From Porticoccaceae bacterium (GTDB taxonomy: Bacteria > Pseudomonadota > Gammaproteobacteria > Pseudomonadales > Porticoccaceae), in NCBI GenBank assembly GCA_018654575.1, contig JABILI010000011.1:1-51892 (forward strand): a stretch of DNA of 51,892 nucleotides, written 5' to 3'. The notes under the pieces are model-generated. The model was not told the origin of the DNA. It saw only the letters and a program-made list of their open reading frames with translations, and did no database searches. Positions 18,492 to 27,636 of the stretch are shown piece after piece (within the stretch, counting starts at the first letter, position 1; every line of letters starts with the position of its first letter). Position numbers and translations under genes: made by a program.

Positions 18492-20216
18492 ATGTCAAAA
18501 TTCAGCGCGCCCATTGATCAAGCCATTAAAGCTGTCACTGCGCCTGGTTCTCCATTTGAAATAACCCAGTATCAGTCTCAGGGTGTTGACTACCGCATTT
18601 ACGCCAACGCCCCAAAAAACCTTATTGAACTTCTCGCTCCAGGGCGTGGTTTCACTGACCAAGAATTTATTATATACCAAGATCAACGCTGGACATTCAG
18701 CCACTTTCACCGTCAAACCGACCTTATTGCTGTCCAGCTAATCCGTCGATTTAAGATTCAAAAAGGCGATCGGATTGCCATTGCCATGCGTAATTATCCA
18801 GAGTGGATGGCCGCCTTTCTTGCCATAGTTTCAGTTGGCGCTGTTGCCGTGCCTCTCAACAGTTGGGGTGCAGGCAAAGAACTTCAGCAGAGCCTTGCAG
18901 AAGCCCGCTGTGGCCTAGTATTTTGCGACCAACAGCGTCTAAACATTATTCAACCACAAAATCACGGGCTAACATCGATTGTAGTGCGTCACGAAGGCGC
19001 CTTGCCTCAAGCCTGCCATAGCTACAATGATGTAATCAGTGACCAGAGTGTAGTGCAACTCTCAGCAAAAGATATCCGCGGAGTACTCTCAAGCATTGAG
19101 ATTGATACCCAAGACGAAGCAATGATAATGTTTACCTCGGGCACATCAGGAACACCAAAGGCCGCCTTATTTACGCACTTCAATTGCTGTCAGTCGATAA
19201 CCAACTTTGAGGCCGTAGGTGCTGCCGCCTATATGACCAACATCGACGCCTACACCAAACATCTTAATAGCGGCAGACCCTCCAAGGCTCTAATAACGGT
19301 ACCCTTATTTCATGTTAGTGGTTTATTTGCACAATTTCTACTAACACTGCGCGGTGGCAGGACCATGGTCTTGATGTACAAATGGGATCCGGCCGAAGCT
19401 TGCAACTTAATGACAGAAGAACAAATTACCATTTTTGTAGCTGCACCCTCTATGTTGCTAGATCTTGCTCGACACCCCAAATTTAGCTCTGTGGACACAA
19501 GCGTTATTAGCAATGTGAGTGGCGCAGGCGCAGCAACGCCCACAAAAGCAGCCCAGTTTCTCAAGGAAAGTTTTTCACAGTCGTTGCCAGGAACAGGCTG
19601 GGGAATGACCGAAACAGGTGCCGCGGGAACCTCATTCACCGGCTATTTTTATAACCTAAAACCCGGTTCTAGTGGGTTTTTAAACCCCATTGTGGATCTT
19701 CGTTTTTGTGATGAACGCGGGATAGAGCTAGAGGCTGGTGCTCCCGGAGAGATATGGATCAAAAGCCCCACCACCATTACCGGTTATACCAACAATCCAG
19801 ACGCTAATAAAAACGAATTTAAAGACGGTTGGTTTAAAACGGGTGACATCGGCTACTTAGATTCCGACAAATGTTTGTTCATCTGCGACCGCGCTAAAGA
19901 CATGGTAATCCGTGGCAGCGAGAATATCTTTCCGGTGGAAGTAGAAAACACAATCCAATCACTGCCCACTGTTATAGGTGCCTGTGGGTTTGCCATTCCC
20001 AGTGAGCGCTATGGCGAAGAATTAATGGTCGTGGTGCGGGTTGCCCGAGAGGATTTAGATCAAGTCGATGAGAAAATGATTCAAGATCACTGTCAAGAGA
20101 ACTTGGCAAAGTTCAAAGTGCCCAGCATTGTCATTGTTACCGATCAGGCGTTCCCGTTAAACGCAAGTAACAAGGTAGTAAAGAAGCAAGTTAAAGCGCT
20201 ATTTGGCCCAACCTAA
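18492..20216 (+). CDS. Acyl-CoA synthetase (AMP-forming ligase)
   Basis: A 574-residue adenylate-forming ligase that activates a carboxylic acid with ATP and CoA. Motifs in order: P-loop MFTSGTSGTPKAA, mid motif GTGWGMTETGAAGTSF, hinge region GWFKTGDIGYLD, GSENIFPVEVE, and the catalytic lysine motif NASNKVVKKQV near the C-terminus. All are intact and the length is normal for FadD-type enzymes. The first 90 residues are a longer than usual lead. It is preceded by operator site 1 and followed by a TetR gene, then paired acyl-CoA dehydrogenases. The context suggests it primes a side-chain or ring-fragment acid for beta-oxidation; it does not look especially like FadD3, so the substrate is open. 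Confidence 0.87.
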   Translation: MSKFSAPIDQAIKAVTAPGSPFEITQYQSQGVDYRIYANAPKNLIELLAPGRGFTDQEFIIYQDQRWTFSHFHRQTDLIAVQLIRRFKIQKGDRIAIAMRNYPEWMAAFLAIVSVGAVAVPLNSWGAGKELQQSLAEARCGLVFCDQQRLNIIQPQNHGLTSIVVRHEGALPQACHSYNDVISDQSVVQLSAKDIRGVLSSIEIDTQDEAMIMFTSGTSGTPKAALFTHFNCCQSITNFEAVGAAAYMTNIDAYTKHLNSGRPSKALITVPLFHVSGLFAQFLLTLRGGRTMVLMYKWDPAEACNLMTEEQITIFVAAPSMLLDLARHPKFSSVDTSVISNVSGAGAATPTKAAQFLKESFSQSLPGTGWGMTETGAAGTSFTGYFYNLKPGSSGFLNPIVDLRFCDERGIELEAGAPGEIWIKSPTTITGYTNNPDANKNEFKDGWFKTGDIGYLDSDKCLFICDRAKDMVIRGSENIFPVEVENTIQSLPTVIGACGFAIPSERYGEELMVVVRVAREDLDQVDEKMIQDHCQENLAKFKVPSIVIVTDQAFPLNASNKVVKKQVKALFGPT

Positions 20217-20319
20217 GCTCTAATCTGCGTATTTTACAGTCCGTCCCAGTACGGTAGCACGCTAAATTGTATAGAATGCCTAATTGTCGACATGCACCCA
20301 ACACTAAAAGTGAACAACT

Positions 20320-20937
20320 GTGACCGCTAAACGAACACAAGATAAAAATGGCCATCAAGCATTAAAGGCAAAAGCGACACGCGAAAAGATTCTTAACGCC
20401 GTTGTTATGCTAATTAATGAGTCTGGATACAGCTCTGCTAGTTCAACCGCTATCGCTAAAAAAGCGGGTATAACCTGGGGTGCGGTGCAGCACCATTTTG
20501 GTAACAAAGAAGAGATTTTGATCGCAGTAATGGAAATGTCTCGTGACTTTTACATTCAGTCACTGGATAAGACTGAGATGAGAAAAGGCACTTTGGAAGA
20601 ACGTGTTAGCCATTTTGTCGACAGCGTATGGGAGCACTACAAAAGCGACCTTTACTTTGCATTTTCAGAAATTGTCATGGCCACCCGAGGCGACAACAGC
20701 GACCTACCGCTGCGCCAAATTAGGGTTAACAATGGTCTAGACGAACATTTAAAAGGTATGGTTGAAATTTTTAATGGCTATAAAATCTCGCAGTCCCGTC
20801 TTAATGAAGCTCTTAGATTTACCCATCGTTTTTTGGGCGGATTTGCTATAGATCGTATTCTAGAGCCGAGCATGCCTTTTGAAGATATTCATATAGAGCG
20901 TATAAAACAACAACTTTTGGCTATTATTCACCACTAA
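20320..20937 (+). CDS. TetR-family transcriptional regulator (copy 1)
   Basis: A 205-residue repressor-type protein with a GTG start. The N-terminal helix-turn-helix is clear (residues about 22-66: LINESGYSSASSTAIAKKAG, then WGAVQHHFGNKEEIL). The C-terminal ligand domain is not assignable. It lies between the two genes that carry the identical AAAACATT-N8-AATGTTTT operators, so it is the leading candidate to bind them, with an acyl-CoA as likely inducer, in the way KstR2 controls steroid ring genes in actinobacteria. That link is inference; the palindrome differs from the KstR2 site. Confidence 0.85.
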   Translation: MTAKRTQDKNGHQALKAKATREKILNAVVMLINESGYSSASSTAIAKKAGITWGAVQHHFGNKEEILIAVMEMSRDFYIQSLDKTEMRKGTLEERVSHFVDSVWEHYKSDLYFAFSEIVMATRGDNSDLPLRQIRVNNGLDEHLKGMVEIFNGYKISQSRLNEALRFTHRFLGGFAIDRILEPSMPFEDIHIERIKQQLLAIIHH

Positions 20938-20996
20938 CAACATCACGCGCCACACCAATCAGGGTTCCATTACACCTAGCAATTAAACTAAATCGC

Positions 20997-21022
20997 AAAA
21001 ACATTGCAACTTAAATGTTTTT
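20997..21022. promoter_or_regulatory. Inverted-repeat operator AAAACATT-N8-AATGTTTT (site 2)
   Basis: Arms AAAAACATT (20997-21005) and AATGTTTTT (21014-21022) with an 8-base spacer, 54 bases before the first acyl-CoA dehydrogenase. Arms and spacing are the same as sites 1 and 3. A further half-site AAAAACATT lies at about 21049-21057 without a matching second arm. Confidence 0.75.
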
Positions 21023-21075
21023 AGGTGATAGTCGCCCTATGTGTATAGAAAAACATTATTGCTAGGAACAACATA

Positions 21076-22266
21076 ATGGAAACCATAGAAAAGTTCAGGC
21101 TAGACACTCGTGATTGGCTTATCGCCAACTGTCCTGAGTCACAGCGCCAACCGATCATCAAAGATCAACAGATATGGGGAGGGCGTCGCCGTAGTTTTTA
21201 CTGTGAAGATGCCAAGCTGTGGTTCGAGCGAATGAGAGACCGCGGTTGGACCGCTCCTTCTTGGCCAACCCAATACGGCGGCGGCGGTATGAGTTCAGAG
21301 CAGGCAAAAATACTTGACCAAGAAATGAAAGCCTTAGGTTGTCGCCCTGCCCTCTATGATATTGGCCTTTGGATGTTTGGACCGGCATTACTTGAGTACG
21401 GCACTGAAGAGCAGAAGCAAGAACATATACCAAAAATCGTGCGCGGCGAGATCCGCTGGGCCCAAGGGTACTCAGAGCCCTCAGCTGGTTCTGACCTGGC
21501 ATCACTTAAAACACGGGCCGAGGACAAAGGCGATCACTTTCTCGTCAACGGTACCAAAATGTGGACCACCCAGGGCGACAAGTCCGATTGGATCTTTTGC
21601 CTAGTCCGTACCGACAACGACGCTCCCAAACAACAAGGCATTAGTTTTTTGCTTATCGACATGGCAACAGAAGGCGTACTTGCAAGGCCCATGGAACTAA
21701 TCAACGGCGACCTCGAGTTTTGCCAGACCTTCTTTGACGACGTTAAAGTCCCCAAAAATAATCTTGTAGGTAAACTGAATGAAGGCTGGTCTGTAGCCAA
21801 AGCACTGCTTAAATACGAACGTAACATGATGAGTATCATGAGTTCTATTGTTGAAAAAGAAGAAGGCGACATTGTCGCCATCGCCAAGCACTACGTCGGT
21901 CTGGACAGCAGCGGTAAACTCGCTAACAACAGCCTACGCAGTCAGTTAACCGAGCACTTAATGCGCGCCCAAGGCGATGCCCTAAATGCCCTGCGCCTGT
22001 ACCAGCAACATAAAAGCGGCGTTGTTGATGGGGGGCTTGGGCTTACCTTGAAATATTTAAGCACCTCTGAACAACAACATAAAGACGAGCTATTGCTAGC
22101 CATTATGGGCAATCGCGGGTTGAGCTGGCACGACCCAATATTTTCTAAGAGTGAAAAAAAGACCGTTAAAAATTGGGCCTATAATAAAGCACACACTATT
22201 GCTGGCGGCACATCCGAAATTCAACTCAACATTATTGCCAAAAAGGCCCTCCAGTTACCCAGTTAA
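21076..22266 (+). CDS. Acyl-CoA dehydrogenase, pair member 1
   Basis: A 396-residue flavoprotein dehydrogenase that introduces an alpha,beta double bond into an acyl-CoA. Visible: the WAQGYSEPSAGSDLASL flavin/substrate motif, VNGTKMWTTQGDKSDW, FFDDVKVPKNNLVG and the C-terminal IAGGTSEIQLNI. It is followed after 38 bases by a second, different dehydrogenase. Such adjacent unequal pairs are typical of steroid-degrading alpha2beta2 enzymes such as FadE28-FadE29, where this type forms the larger partner. It carries operator site 2 in front. The family is certain; the heterotetramer is inferred from pairing. Confidence 0.87.
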   Translation: METIEKFRLDTRDWLIANCPESQRQPIIKDQQIWGGRRRSFYCEDAKLWFERMRDRGWTAPSWPTQYGGGGMSSEQAKILDQEMKALGCRPALYDIGLWMFGPALLEYGTEEQKQEHIPKIVRGEIRWAQGYSEPSAGSDLASLKTRAEDKGDHFLVNGTKMWTTQGDKSDWIFCLVRTDNDAPKQQGISFLLIDMATEGVLARPMELINGDLEFCQTFFDDVKVPKNNLVGKLNEGWSVAKALLKYERNMMSIMSSIVEKEEGDIVAIAKHYVGLDSSGKLANNSLRSQLTEHLMRAQGDALNALRLYQQHKSGVVDGGLGLTLKYLSTSEQQHKDELLLAIMGNRGLSWHDPIFSKSEKKTVKNWAYNKAHTIAGGTSEIQLNIIAKKALQLPS

Positions 22267-22304
22267 CCGGGGGGGTCCAATAGAATAGATATGAGAACAG
22301 TTTT

Positions 22305-23444
22305 ATGAGTATGGTTTTAAACGAAGAACAACGTCTGTTGCAAGACACCATCGATGACTTTCTAAGCAGCAATGCCCCCATCGAACAGCTGCGGCACCTT
22401 AGAGACAGCCACGATGAGAAAGGCTATTCAATCGACCTCTGGCAACAGCTAACGGATCTGGGTATTCCCTCGATTCTCATGCCCGAAGAGTTTGGCGGCT
22501 TTGGGTTTGGTTTTAAAGGTCTGGGCGCTGTCATGCAGCAAATGGGCCGCAACCTAACAGCCTCACCGCTATTTTCCACCGTGGTACTGGGGGCCTCGAC
22601 GATTGAGTTGGGCGGAACAGAATCGCAACAAAAAGCTTTACTGCCAAGTATCTCCGCAGGGCAACTCACCCTGGCCCTGGCTGTTGACGAGACACATCAC
22701 CATCAGCCCCTTAACAGCGCTACTAGCCTGCTAGACCAAGATGGCCAGTTAATCATTACCGGCAAAAAGGTCTTTGTCTTAGACGGCCACAGTGCCGATA
22801 AGCTAGTGGTTGTGGCACGCAGTTCTGGCAATACTGGCGATCCAGAAGGTCTGTCACTGGTATTAGTTGATAGCGACGCTGCGGGTGTTCAAATAGACAG
22901 AACAAAATACATGGACGGCCGCAATGCCGCGAATATCATTTTTAACAATGTGCTTGTAAGTCACGATCAAGTCATTGGCGATCTAGGCAAAGCTCGCACA
23001 ATACTGCAAAAAGTGTTAGACCGAGGCGTCATTGCCATGTCTGCAGAAATGTTGGGCGGCTGCCAAGAGGTATTTGACCGAACCCTGCAATACCTGTGTG
23101 ACCGAGAGCAATTTGGCGTAAAGATTGGTACTTTTCAGGCCCTACAGCACCGCGCGGCACTAATGTTTTGCCAGATTGAACGAAGTAAATCTGCAGTACT
23201 CAGCGCCCTAGCGAGCATTGATGAAAACAGCTCTGACAGCTCATTACAGGCCAGTTTAGCTAAAACGCTTATTAACGACTGTTACCAGCACGTGAGCAAC
23301 GAGGCGATACAAATGCACGGAGGCATGGGTATTACCGACGAACTAGATATAGGTCTATTTTTAAAGCGCGCTAGAGTCAGTATGCAAATTTTAGGCGACA
23401 GTGATTTTCACAAAAACCGCTATGCTGAGTTAAACGGCTACTAA
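22305..23444 (+). CDS. Acyl-CoA dehydrogenase, pair member 2
   Basis: A 379-residue acyl-CoA dehydrogenase fold protein. The N-terminal helical domain (NEEQRLLQDTIDDFLSSNAP), FGGFGFGFKGLGAV and the C-terminal CDREQFGVKIGTFQALQHRA and AIQMHGGMGITDELDIG segments are clear. The mid-region equivalent of the EPxAGSD motif is degenerate here (LALAVDETHHH), as expected for the partner subunit of a heteromeric enzyme. It lies 38 bases after partner 1 and 31 before an SDR, in one operon. A homotetramer acting alone is less likely given the missing motif. Confidence 0.83.
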   Translation: MSMVLNEEQRLLQDTIDDFLSSNAPIEQLRHLRDSHDEKGYSIDLWQQLTDLGIPSILMPEEFGGFGFGFKGLGAVMQQMGRNLTASPLFSTVVLGASTIELGGTESQQKALLPSISAGQLTLALAVDETHHHQPLNSATSLLDQDGQLIITGKKVFVLDGHSADKLVVVARSSGNTGDPEGLSLVLVDSDAAGVQIDRTKYMDGRNAANIIFNNVLVSHDQVIGDLGKARTILQKVLDRGVIAMSAEMLGGCQEVFDRTLQYLCDREQFGVKIGTFQALQHRAALMFCQIERSKSAVLSALASIDENSSDSSLQASLAKTLINDCYQHVSNEAIQMHGGMGITDELDIGLFLKRARVSMQILGDSDFHKNRYAELNGY

Positions 23445-23475
23445 ACGTTGTGCTAAAACCCCTGAAGGAGGTTTT

Positions 23476-24243
23476 ATGAAAGAACAAACTTTAAAGGGCA
23501 AGGTGGCATTAATTACTGGCGGAGGTCAAGGTATCGGTCAAGGTATTGCGTTAGCCATGGCAGAGCGCGGCGCAAACGTGGTAGTAGTCGGTCGCACCTA
23601 CTCAAAATGCGAAAACACCTGCAAAATGATCGAGCAACGCTTTTCTGGGAAAGCCATCCCTAAGGCAGCTGATGTAGCTATGCATAAAGATCTCAAACGG
23701 ATTACTCAAGAAACAGTAGAAGAGTTCAAAACGATTGATATCTTAGTTAACAATGCAGTTGCAACCTCAATCGGCCCGCTGATAGATCAAAATGATGAAA
23801 ATGTCATACAAGCATTTATGGTCGGCCCTATGGCAACACTTAGGCTTATGCAGCTCTGTTATCCCTATTTAAAGCAACAAGGCGGGTCAATTATTAACAT
23901 GGCCAGTACAGCATCAAAACGGTGGGATATGTCTAACTACGGGGTCTACGCCGCTGAAAAAGATGCCATTAGAGCCCTAACCCGCGCTGCGGCTAGCGAA
24001 TGGGGGCCAGACAATATCAGAGCCAATAATATCCTCCCTCATGCAAGCTCGGCGGCCCTACAAAAATGGATGACGCATCGTCCTGAGGAAGCTGCCGAAT
24101 TTACTAAAAGTATCCCACTCCAGCGCGTAGGTGATTGCGAAACAGACATAGGACAATTTGTTGCTGTTCTTTGCTCGCCAGAATCATCCTATATCAGCGG
24201 GCAAAGTATTGCTTTAGATGGTGGTCAAGCATACATGAACTGA
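23476..24243 (+). CDS. Short-chain dehydrogenase/reductase (SDR)
   Basis: A 255-residue classical SDR with a very good ribosome site (AAGGAGG). Cofactor motif TGGGQGIGQGIA near residue 15, NNAV at about 92, and active site Y-A-A-E-K in YGVYAAEKDAIRAL; it ends in SGQSIALDGGQAYMN. It oxidises or reduces a hydroxyl/keto group with NAD(P). The position after two acyl-CoA dehydrogenases suggests a hydroxyacyl-CoA or ring-hydroxyl dehydrogenase in the same pathway. NNAV instead of NNAG is a small departure from consensus. Confidence 0.85.
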   Translation: MKEQTLKGKVALITGGGQGIGQGIALAMAERGANVVVVGRTYSKCENTCKMIEQRFSGKAIPKAADVAMHKDLKRITQETVEEFKTIDILVNNAVATSIGPLIDQNDENVIQAFMVGPMATLRLMQLCYPYLKQQGGSIINMASTASKRWDMSNYGVYAAEKDAIRALTRAAASEWGPDNIRANNILPHASSAALQKWMTHRPEEAAEFTKSIPLQRVGDCETDIGQFVAVLCSPESSYISGQSIALDGGQAYMN

Positions 24244-24251
24244 GGTTTGTT

Positions 24252-25682
24252 ATGAGATATCCAGCCAAACAAACAACGCAATGGCTCAAGCTGGTGCTCG
24301 GCAGTTTAATCCTATTTTTTATAGCTGCGCTGATGCTCTTTAATCCTGCCAGCCTAATCACTAGCCAGCAAGCTAAAAATGACGCACTAATTGCCGGAAG
24401 TATGGCCTATCACGTAGGAGTATCTGCCTACCTTTACGGCTATCCTATAATCGAAATGACTAGTCAAATGCACAACGAAACGCATTTAGTAGAAGAGGAT
24501 CAAGCAGTTTATGCCCCAGTTAATAAACTCTATCGCCTCAGTCATCTCATCAATCCTCAGACCGCAGGTAATTTAAGAGCACCTAATAGTGACACCTTGT
24601 ATTTTCACGGCTGGTACGACATTACCCAAGAACCTCTAATTATTCACACTCCTGACACAAAAGGACGCTACTTTACCATTGCAATAACCAACCTCTATGC
24701 TGAAGTTGTACACATTGGCCGCAGGACAACAGGCACGAAAGAGCGTTTATTCGCCCTAGTATCGCCCACCTGGAGCGGGACCCTGCCTGACAATGTCACA
24801 CCAATAATCACAGAAACCTCCAAGGGTTGGTTGCTGGGGAGGATGCTAGTCACGGGGCCAGACGATTTCGCCCGAGCAAACAGCCTTATGGAGCAAATTT
24901 GGTTAAAACCCTTAGCCAAATTTAACGGCCAACAGGGCGATAAAACAGTTGGGAAAATAAAGGCTGACAAACATGATTTTAAAGGATCTCTTAGTTTTTT
25001 TGCCGAACTTAATCGCACACTAAAAACATTACCTCTCCGAGCTGGAGAGGCAGCCCTATTAGCTCAATTTGATGAAATTGGTGTAGGTCCCAATGTAACC
25101 TTTGATGCCGATCTTCTCACTCCGCCTCAACGCAAAGGTTTGGAGCATGCGATAAAAGACGCTGAGGATATTATCCAGGCATCAGTACAGCGCACCATAA
25201 AGTCCACAAATGGCTGGATGATCTCAAAAGATATTGGAGTTTACGGTTATCGCTATATGCATCGTGCCTCTGTGGTCAAAGGAGGTTATGGCAATCTACC
25301 CGAGGAAAGCCTCTACCCTGCTGCTGTGTTCGATGAAAATGGTAACCTACTGAATGGCAGCGATAGATTTCGAGTTCACTTTAATCCCGAACAATTGCCA
25401 CCGGTTGATGGTTTCTGGTCACTCAGCGCATACAAACTTGAGGATGCCCAATTCGAGCCCAACAGCATCGACCGCTACAGCATTGGCAATTTAACTAAGG
25501 GACTAACGTACAACGAATTGGGCGGCCTGACCCTTGATTTACAGCATGAAATGCCGGCAGACACTTCCACTAATTGGCTGCCGATACCTAAAGGTCACTT
25601 CATGCTGGTCATGCGCCTTTATGAGCCCAAGCAAAACGTCTTAGATAATCAATGGATACCGCCGAGTATCGAGCGCCTCTAG
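24252..25682 (+). CDS. DUF1254/DUF1214 protein with N-terminal membrane anchor
   Basis: A 476-residue protein from ATG 24252, where GAGG precedes the start; an earlier in-frame start would run deep into the SDR gene. One membrane segment spans residues about 14-32 (LVLGSLILFFIAALMLF). The remainder has the DUF1254 pattern (YLYGYPIIEMT; NTLYRLS-like LYRLSHLINPQTAG; NSDTLYFHGWYDI) and a C-terminal DUF1214 half (PPVDGFWSLSAY; RYSIGNLTKGL; NWLPIPKGHFMLVMRLYEPK). The family is widespread in environmental bacteria, and no activity is established. It is probably periplasmic. Its TAG stop lies in a CTAG shared with the stop of the opposite Rieske gene. Confidence 0.85.
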   Translation: MRYPAKQTTQWLKLVLGSLILFFIAALMLFNPASLITSQQAKNDALIAGSMAYHVGVSAYLYGYPIIEMTSQMHNETHLVEEDQAVYAPVNKLYRLSHLINPQTAGNLRAPNSDTLYFHGWYDITQEPLIIHTPDTKGRYFTIAITNLYAEVVHIGRRTTGTKERLFALVSPTWSGTLPDNVTPIITETSKGWLLGRMLVTGPDDFARANSLMEQIWLKPLAKFNGQQGDKTVGKIKADKHDFKGSLSFFAELNRTLKTLPLRAGEAALLAQFDEIGVGPNVTFDADLLTPPQRKGLEHAIKDAEDIIQASVQRTIKSTNGWMISKDIGVYGYRYMHRASVVKGGYGNLPEESLYPAAVFDENGNLLNGSDRFRVHFNPEQLPPVDGFWSLSAYKLEDAQFEPNSIDRYSIGNLTKGLTYNELGGLTLDLQHEMPADTSTNWLPIPKGHFMLVMRLYEPKQNVLDNQWIPPSIERL

Positions 25683-26695
25683 TCCTGAGCTGACGATGGC
25701 GGAATAAACTGACCATACCATTTGCGAAACTTGGCAAAGGGTCCATCACCATCACAGAGCAATGGTCTTTCATAATAGATTTTGCGGTTCCAAATGATAA
25801 TATCCTCCTCCATTTGAGAACAAATATTGGCAATAATCGCATCACCAATACCCCCTGAAACTGTTTTGCCATCCACCTTTTTCTGCATGAAAGCGTACAT
25901 TGCACGAGCATGTTCAGAATGAACAGGAGTTAAATTAGCCAACAAGATCGTATCGCAAATACCAGAGAATTTAATCACGGACAATCCAGGGCCTGTGCTG
26001 AAGTTCTCAATAAATCCTTCGATTACCCCTCTGGGTGTTTCATTACGCGTTTTTAGTAACCCATGGCGAGTAAATTCACCAAACTCTTGTTTCTGCACAT
26101 CAGGAATATCATCAGTCCCATGGACAAAATGAAAATGTGCAGCATCTACTGCATTCTCACCAATTTCCTGCATGTGCGTACTGATCTCCCAGGTAAAACT
26201 TTTGATTTCACCCCACTCGTCATTTTCTAATGTAGCTTCAGAGACAACAGGTGGCTCATAGGTGGGAGCAATATCATCAGGATGATACCAAACCAAAATA
26301 CACTGGTTTATCTCTCGTACCTCATAGGACCGAATCACCTTTTCGCCGCGCGCCACTCTCGGAGGAAGGTTTTTGGCATAGGGAATGTGTTTACACTGTC
26401 CTTCCCCATTAAACTGCCATCCGTGAAAAGGACACACAATATTCTCACCATCCACCGCAGCAGCCGAACCTGCGTGTTCACGAATACCATAGCCCAAGTG
26501 AGCTCCCATATGGGCGCAGTAGGCATCAATTACCTTAGCGGCACCTGATTCAGTGCGAAAAATCACTAAATCTCGGTCAAAGTAGGTTATCGGCTTTGCT
26601 TCGCCGATGGCAAGTTCACTCGAATAGAGCACCTGAAACCAACCAAATGGCATCGCCAGTGGCACTCGGGGTGAATGTCGATCAGTCGCAATCAT
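25679..26695 (-). CDS. KshA-type Rieske non-heme iron oxygenase (copy 2)
   Basis: About 338 residues from ATG 26695, preferred because GAGGAA lies 6 bases upstream; a TTG at 26716 would add seven residues. The Rieske half-motifs are C-x-H and C-x2-H (CAHMGAHLG and CPFHGWQF), separated by 25 residues, again longer than usual. The mononuclear iron site fits E-x3-D-x2-H-x4-H (ENAVDAAHFHFVH). The C-terminal RKWYGQFIPP matches copy 1. It is about one-third the window away from copy 1 and clearly diverged, so they likely act on different positions or substrates. It is transcribed away from an SDR gene that lies just upstream (44 bases), and the two may be co-transcribed. Confidence 0.85.
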   Translation of the reverse strand: MIATDRHSPRVPLAMPFGWFQVLYSSELAIGEAKPITYFDRDLVIFRTESGAAKVIDAYCAHMGAHLGYGIREHAGSAAAVDGENIVCPFHGWQFNGEGQCKHIPYAKNLPPRVARGEKVIRSYEVREINQCILVWYHPDDIAPTYEPPVVSEATLENDEWGEIKSFTWEISTHMQEIGENAVDAAHFHFVHGTDDIPDVQKQEFGEFTRHGLLKTRNETPRGVIEGFIENFSTGPGLSVIKFSGICDTILLANLTPVHSEHARAMYAFMQKKVDGKTVSGGIGDAIIANICSQMEEDIIIWNRKIYYERPLLCDGDGPFAKFRKWYGQFIPPSSAQD

Positions 26696-26739
26696 TCTAA
26701 ATTCCTCTATTTTCAAGTTGTGCTTAACGTCTACTGGGT

Positions 26740-27501
26740 TTATTTAACAGCGGCGCCACCATCAACAGATAATAACTGTCCAGTGATAAATGATGCTTTG
26801 TCTGAACAAAGAAACACCACCGCCTCAGCTACCTCAGAAGGTTCACCAATGCGACTCATCGCTGCTGAGCGCTCAAGTGCATCTGCAAGTTTTGGTTGTT
26901 CTTTAAAATATTTCTCGATTCCAGGTGTACGAATAACTCCTGGAGACACTGCATTAATGCGGATACCCTTTTTCCCATACTCCACTGCCGAACTCTTGGT
27001 CAGCACATTAACACCACTCTTGGCCGCTGCATAAGCCGTGTTATAGGGCTGTCCTCTCAATGAAGAATTAGAGGATATATTTACAATACTACCCCCCTTA
27101 CCTGAATCCAGCATAGCTCCAACTTCGTGTTTTAAACATAACCATGTATTGGTTAGACACATCTCTAGTGTGTCGTCGAATACGCTGCGTTCAAATTCAT
27201 GAATAGGTCCAGAACCACGACTGACAGCTGCGCTATTGCAGGCGATATCAAGTCTGCCAAAAATAGTAATAGCAGCATCAATCATCGCCTTTACTTGCTC
27301 TTCATTGCTAACATCCGCACAGACAAAGTGTGCCTCTCCCCCTGCTTCTTTGATTATATCAACCGTCTCTTGTCCAGTTTCGGCGTTAAAATCAGCTACG
27401 ATGACCTTTGCCCCTTCACGAGCAAAAGCTTCGCAAATAGCACGGCCAATACCTACACCACCACCGGTGACTAGTCCTACTTTGTTATCTAATAGATACA
27501 T
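26740..27501 (-). CDS. SDR family oxidoreductase
   Basis: A 253-residue classical SDR: TGGGVGIGRAIC for the cofactor, D-x-N-A-E after beta-2 (favours NAD), CNSAAVSRGSG in place of the usual NNAG, and active site Y-A-A-A-K in TAYAAAKSGVNVL. The C-terminus SFITGQLLSVDGGAAVK is standard. It lies 44 bases upstream of Rieske copy 2 in the same direction and is divergent from TetR copy 2, whose operator-like repeats sit in front of it. Likely a hydroxyl dehydrogenase acting on the Rieske product or substrate; that is inference. Confidence 0.85.
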   Translation of the reverse strand: MYLLDNKVGLVTGGGVGIGRAICEAFAREGAKVIVADFNAETGQETVDIIKEAGGEAHFVCADVSNEEQVKAMIDAAITIFGRLDIACNSAAVSRGSGPIHEFERSVFDDTLEMCLTNTWLCLKHEVGAMLDSGKGGSIVNISSNSSLRGQPYNTAYAAAKSGVNVLTKSSAVEYGKKGIRINAVSPGVIRTPGIEKYFKEQPKLADALERSAAMSRIGEPSEVAEAVVFLCSDKASFITGQLLSVDGGAAVK

Positions 27502-27553
27502 TTAAAGAATCTCTTATAACACCCAAAACTATGGGAAGCTTGTACTTTATTTA

Positions 27554-27585
27554 ACTATGGTATATTTTTGTACTATAGTATATTT
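27554..27585. promoter_or_regulatory. Direct repeat ACTATrGTATATTT x2 with TACTATAGTA palindrome
   Basis: ACTATGGTATATTT (27554-27567) and ACTATAGTATATTT (27572-27585) are 18 bases apart with one mismatch; the second copy overlaps a perfect palindrome TACTATAGTA (27571-27580). They lie between the divergent SDR and TetR copy 2, where an autoregulatory operator is expected. Confidence 0.5.
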
Positions 27586-27636
27586 ATTGAGAAAATTCTA
27601 ACAATTTGATTACTCAAACAGACGAGGAAATTTATT

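Noticed and set aside
18492-20216. Calling the acyl-CoA ligase FadD3
   Set aside because: Only general ligase motifs match; length and N-terminus differ from what I recall of FadD3.
24135-24251. N-terminal extension of the DUF1254 protein
   Set aside because: It would read through the end of the SDR gene; ATG 24252 has a ribosome site and leads directly into the membrane anchor.
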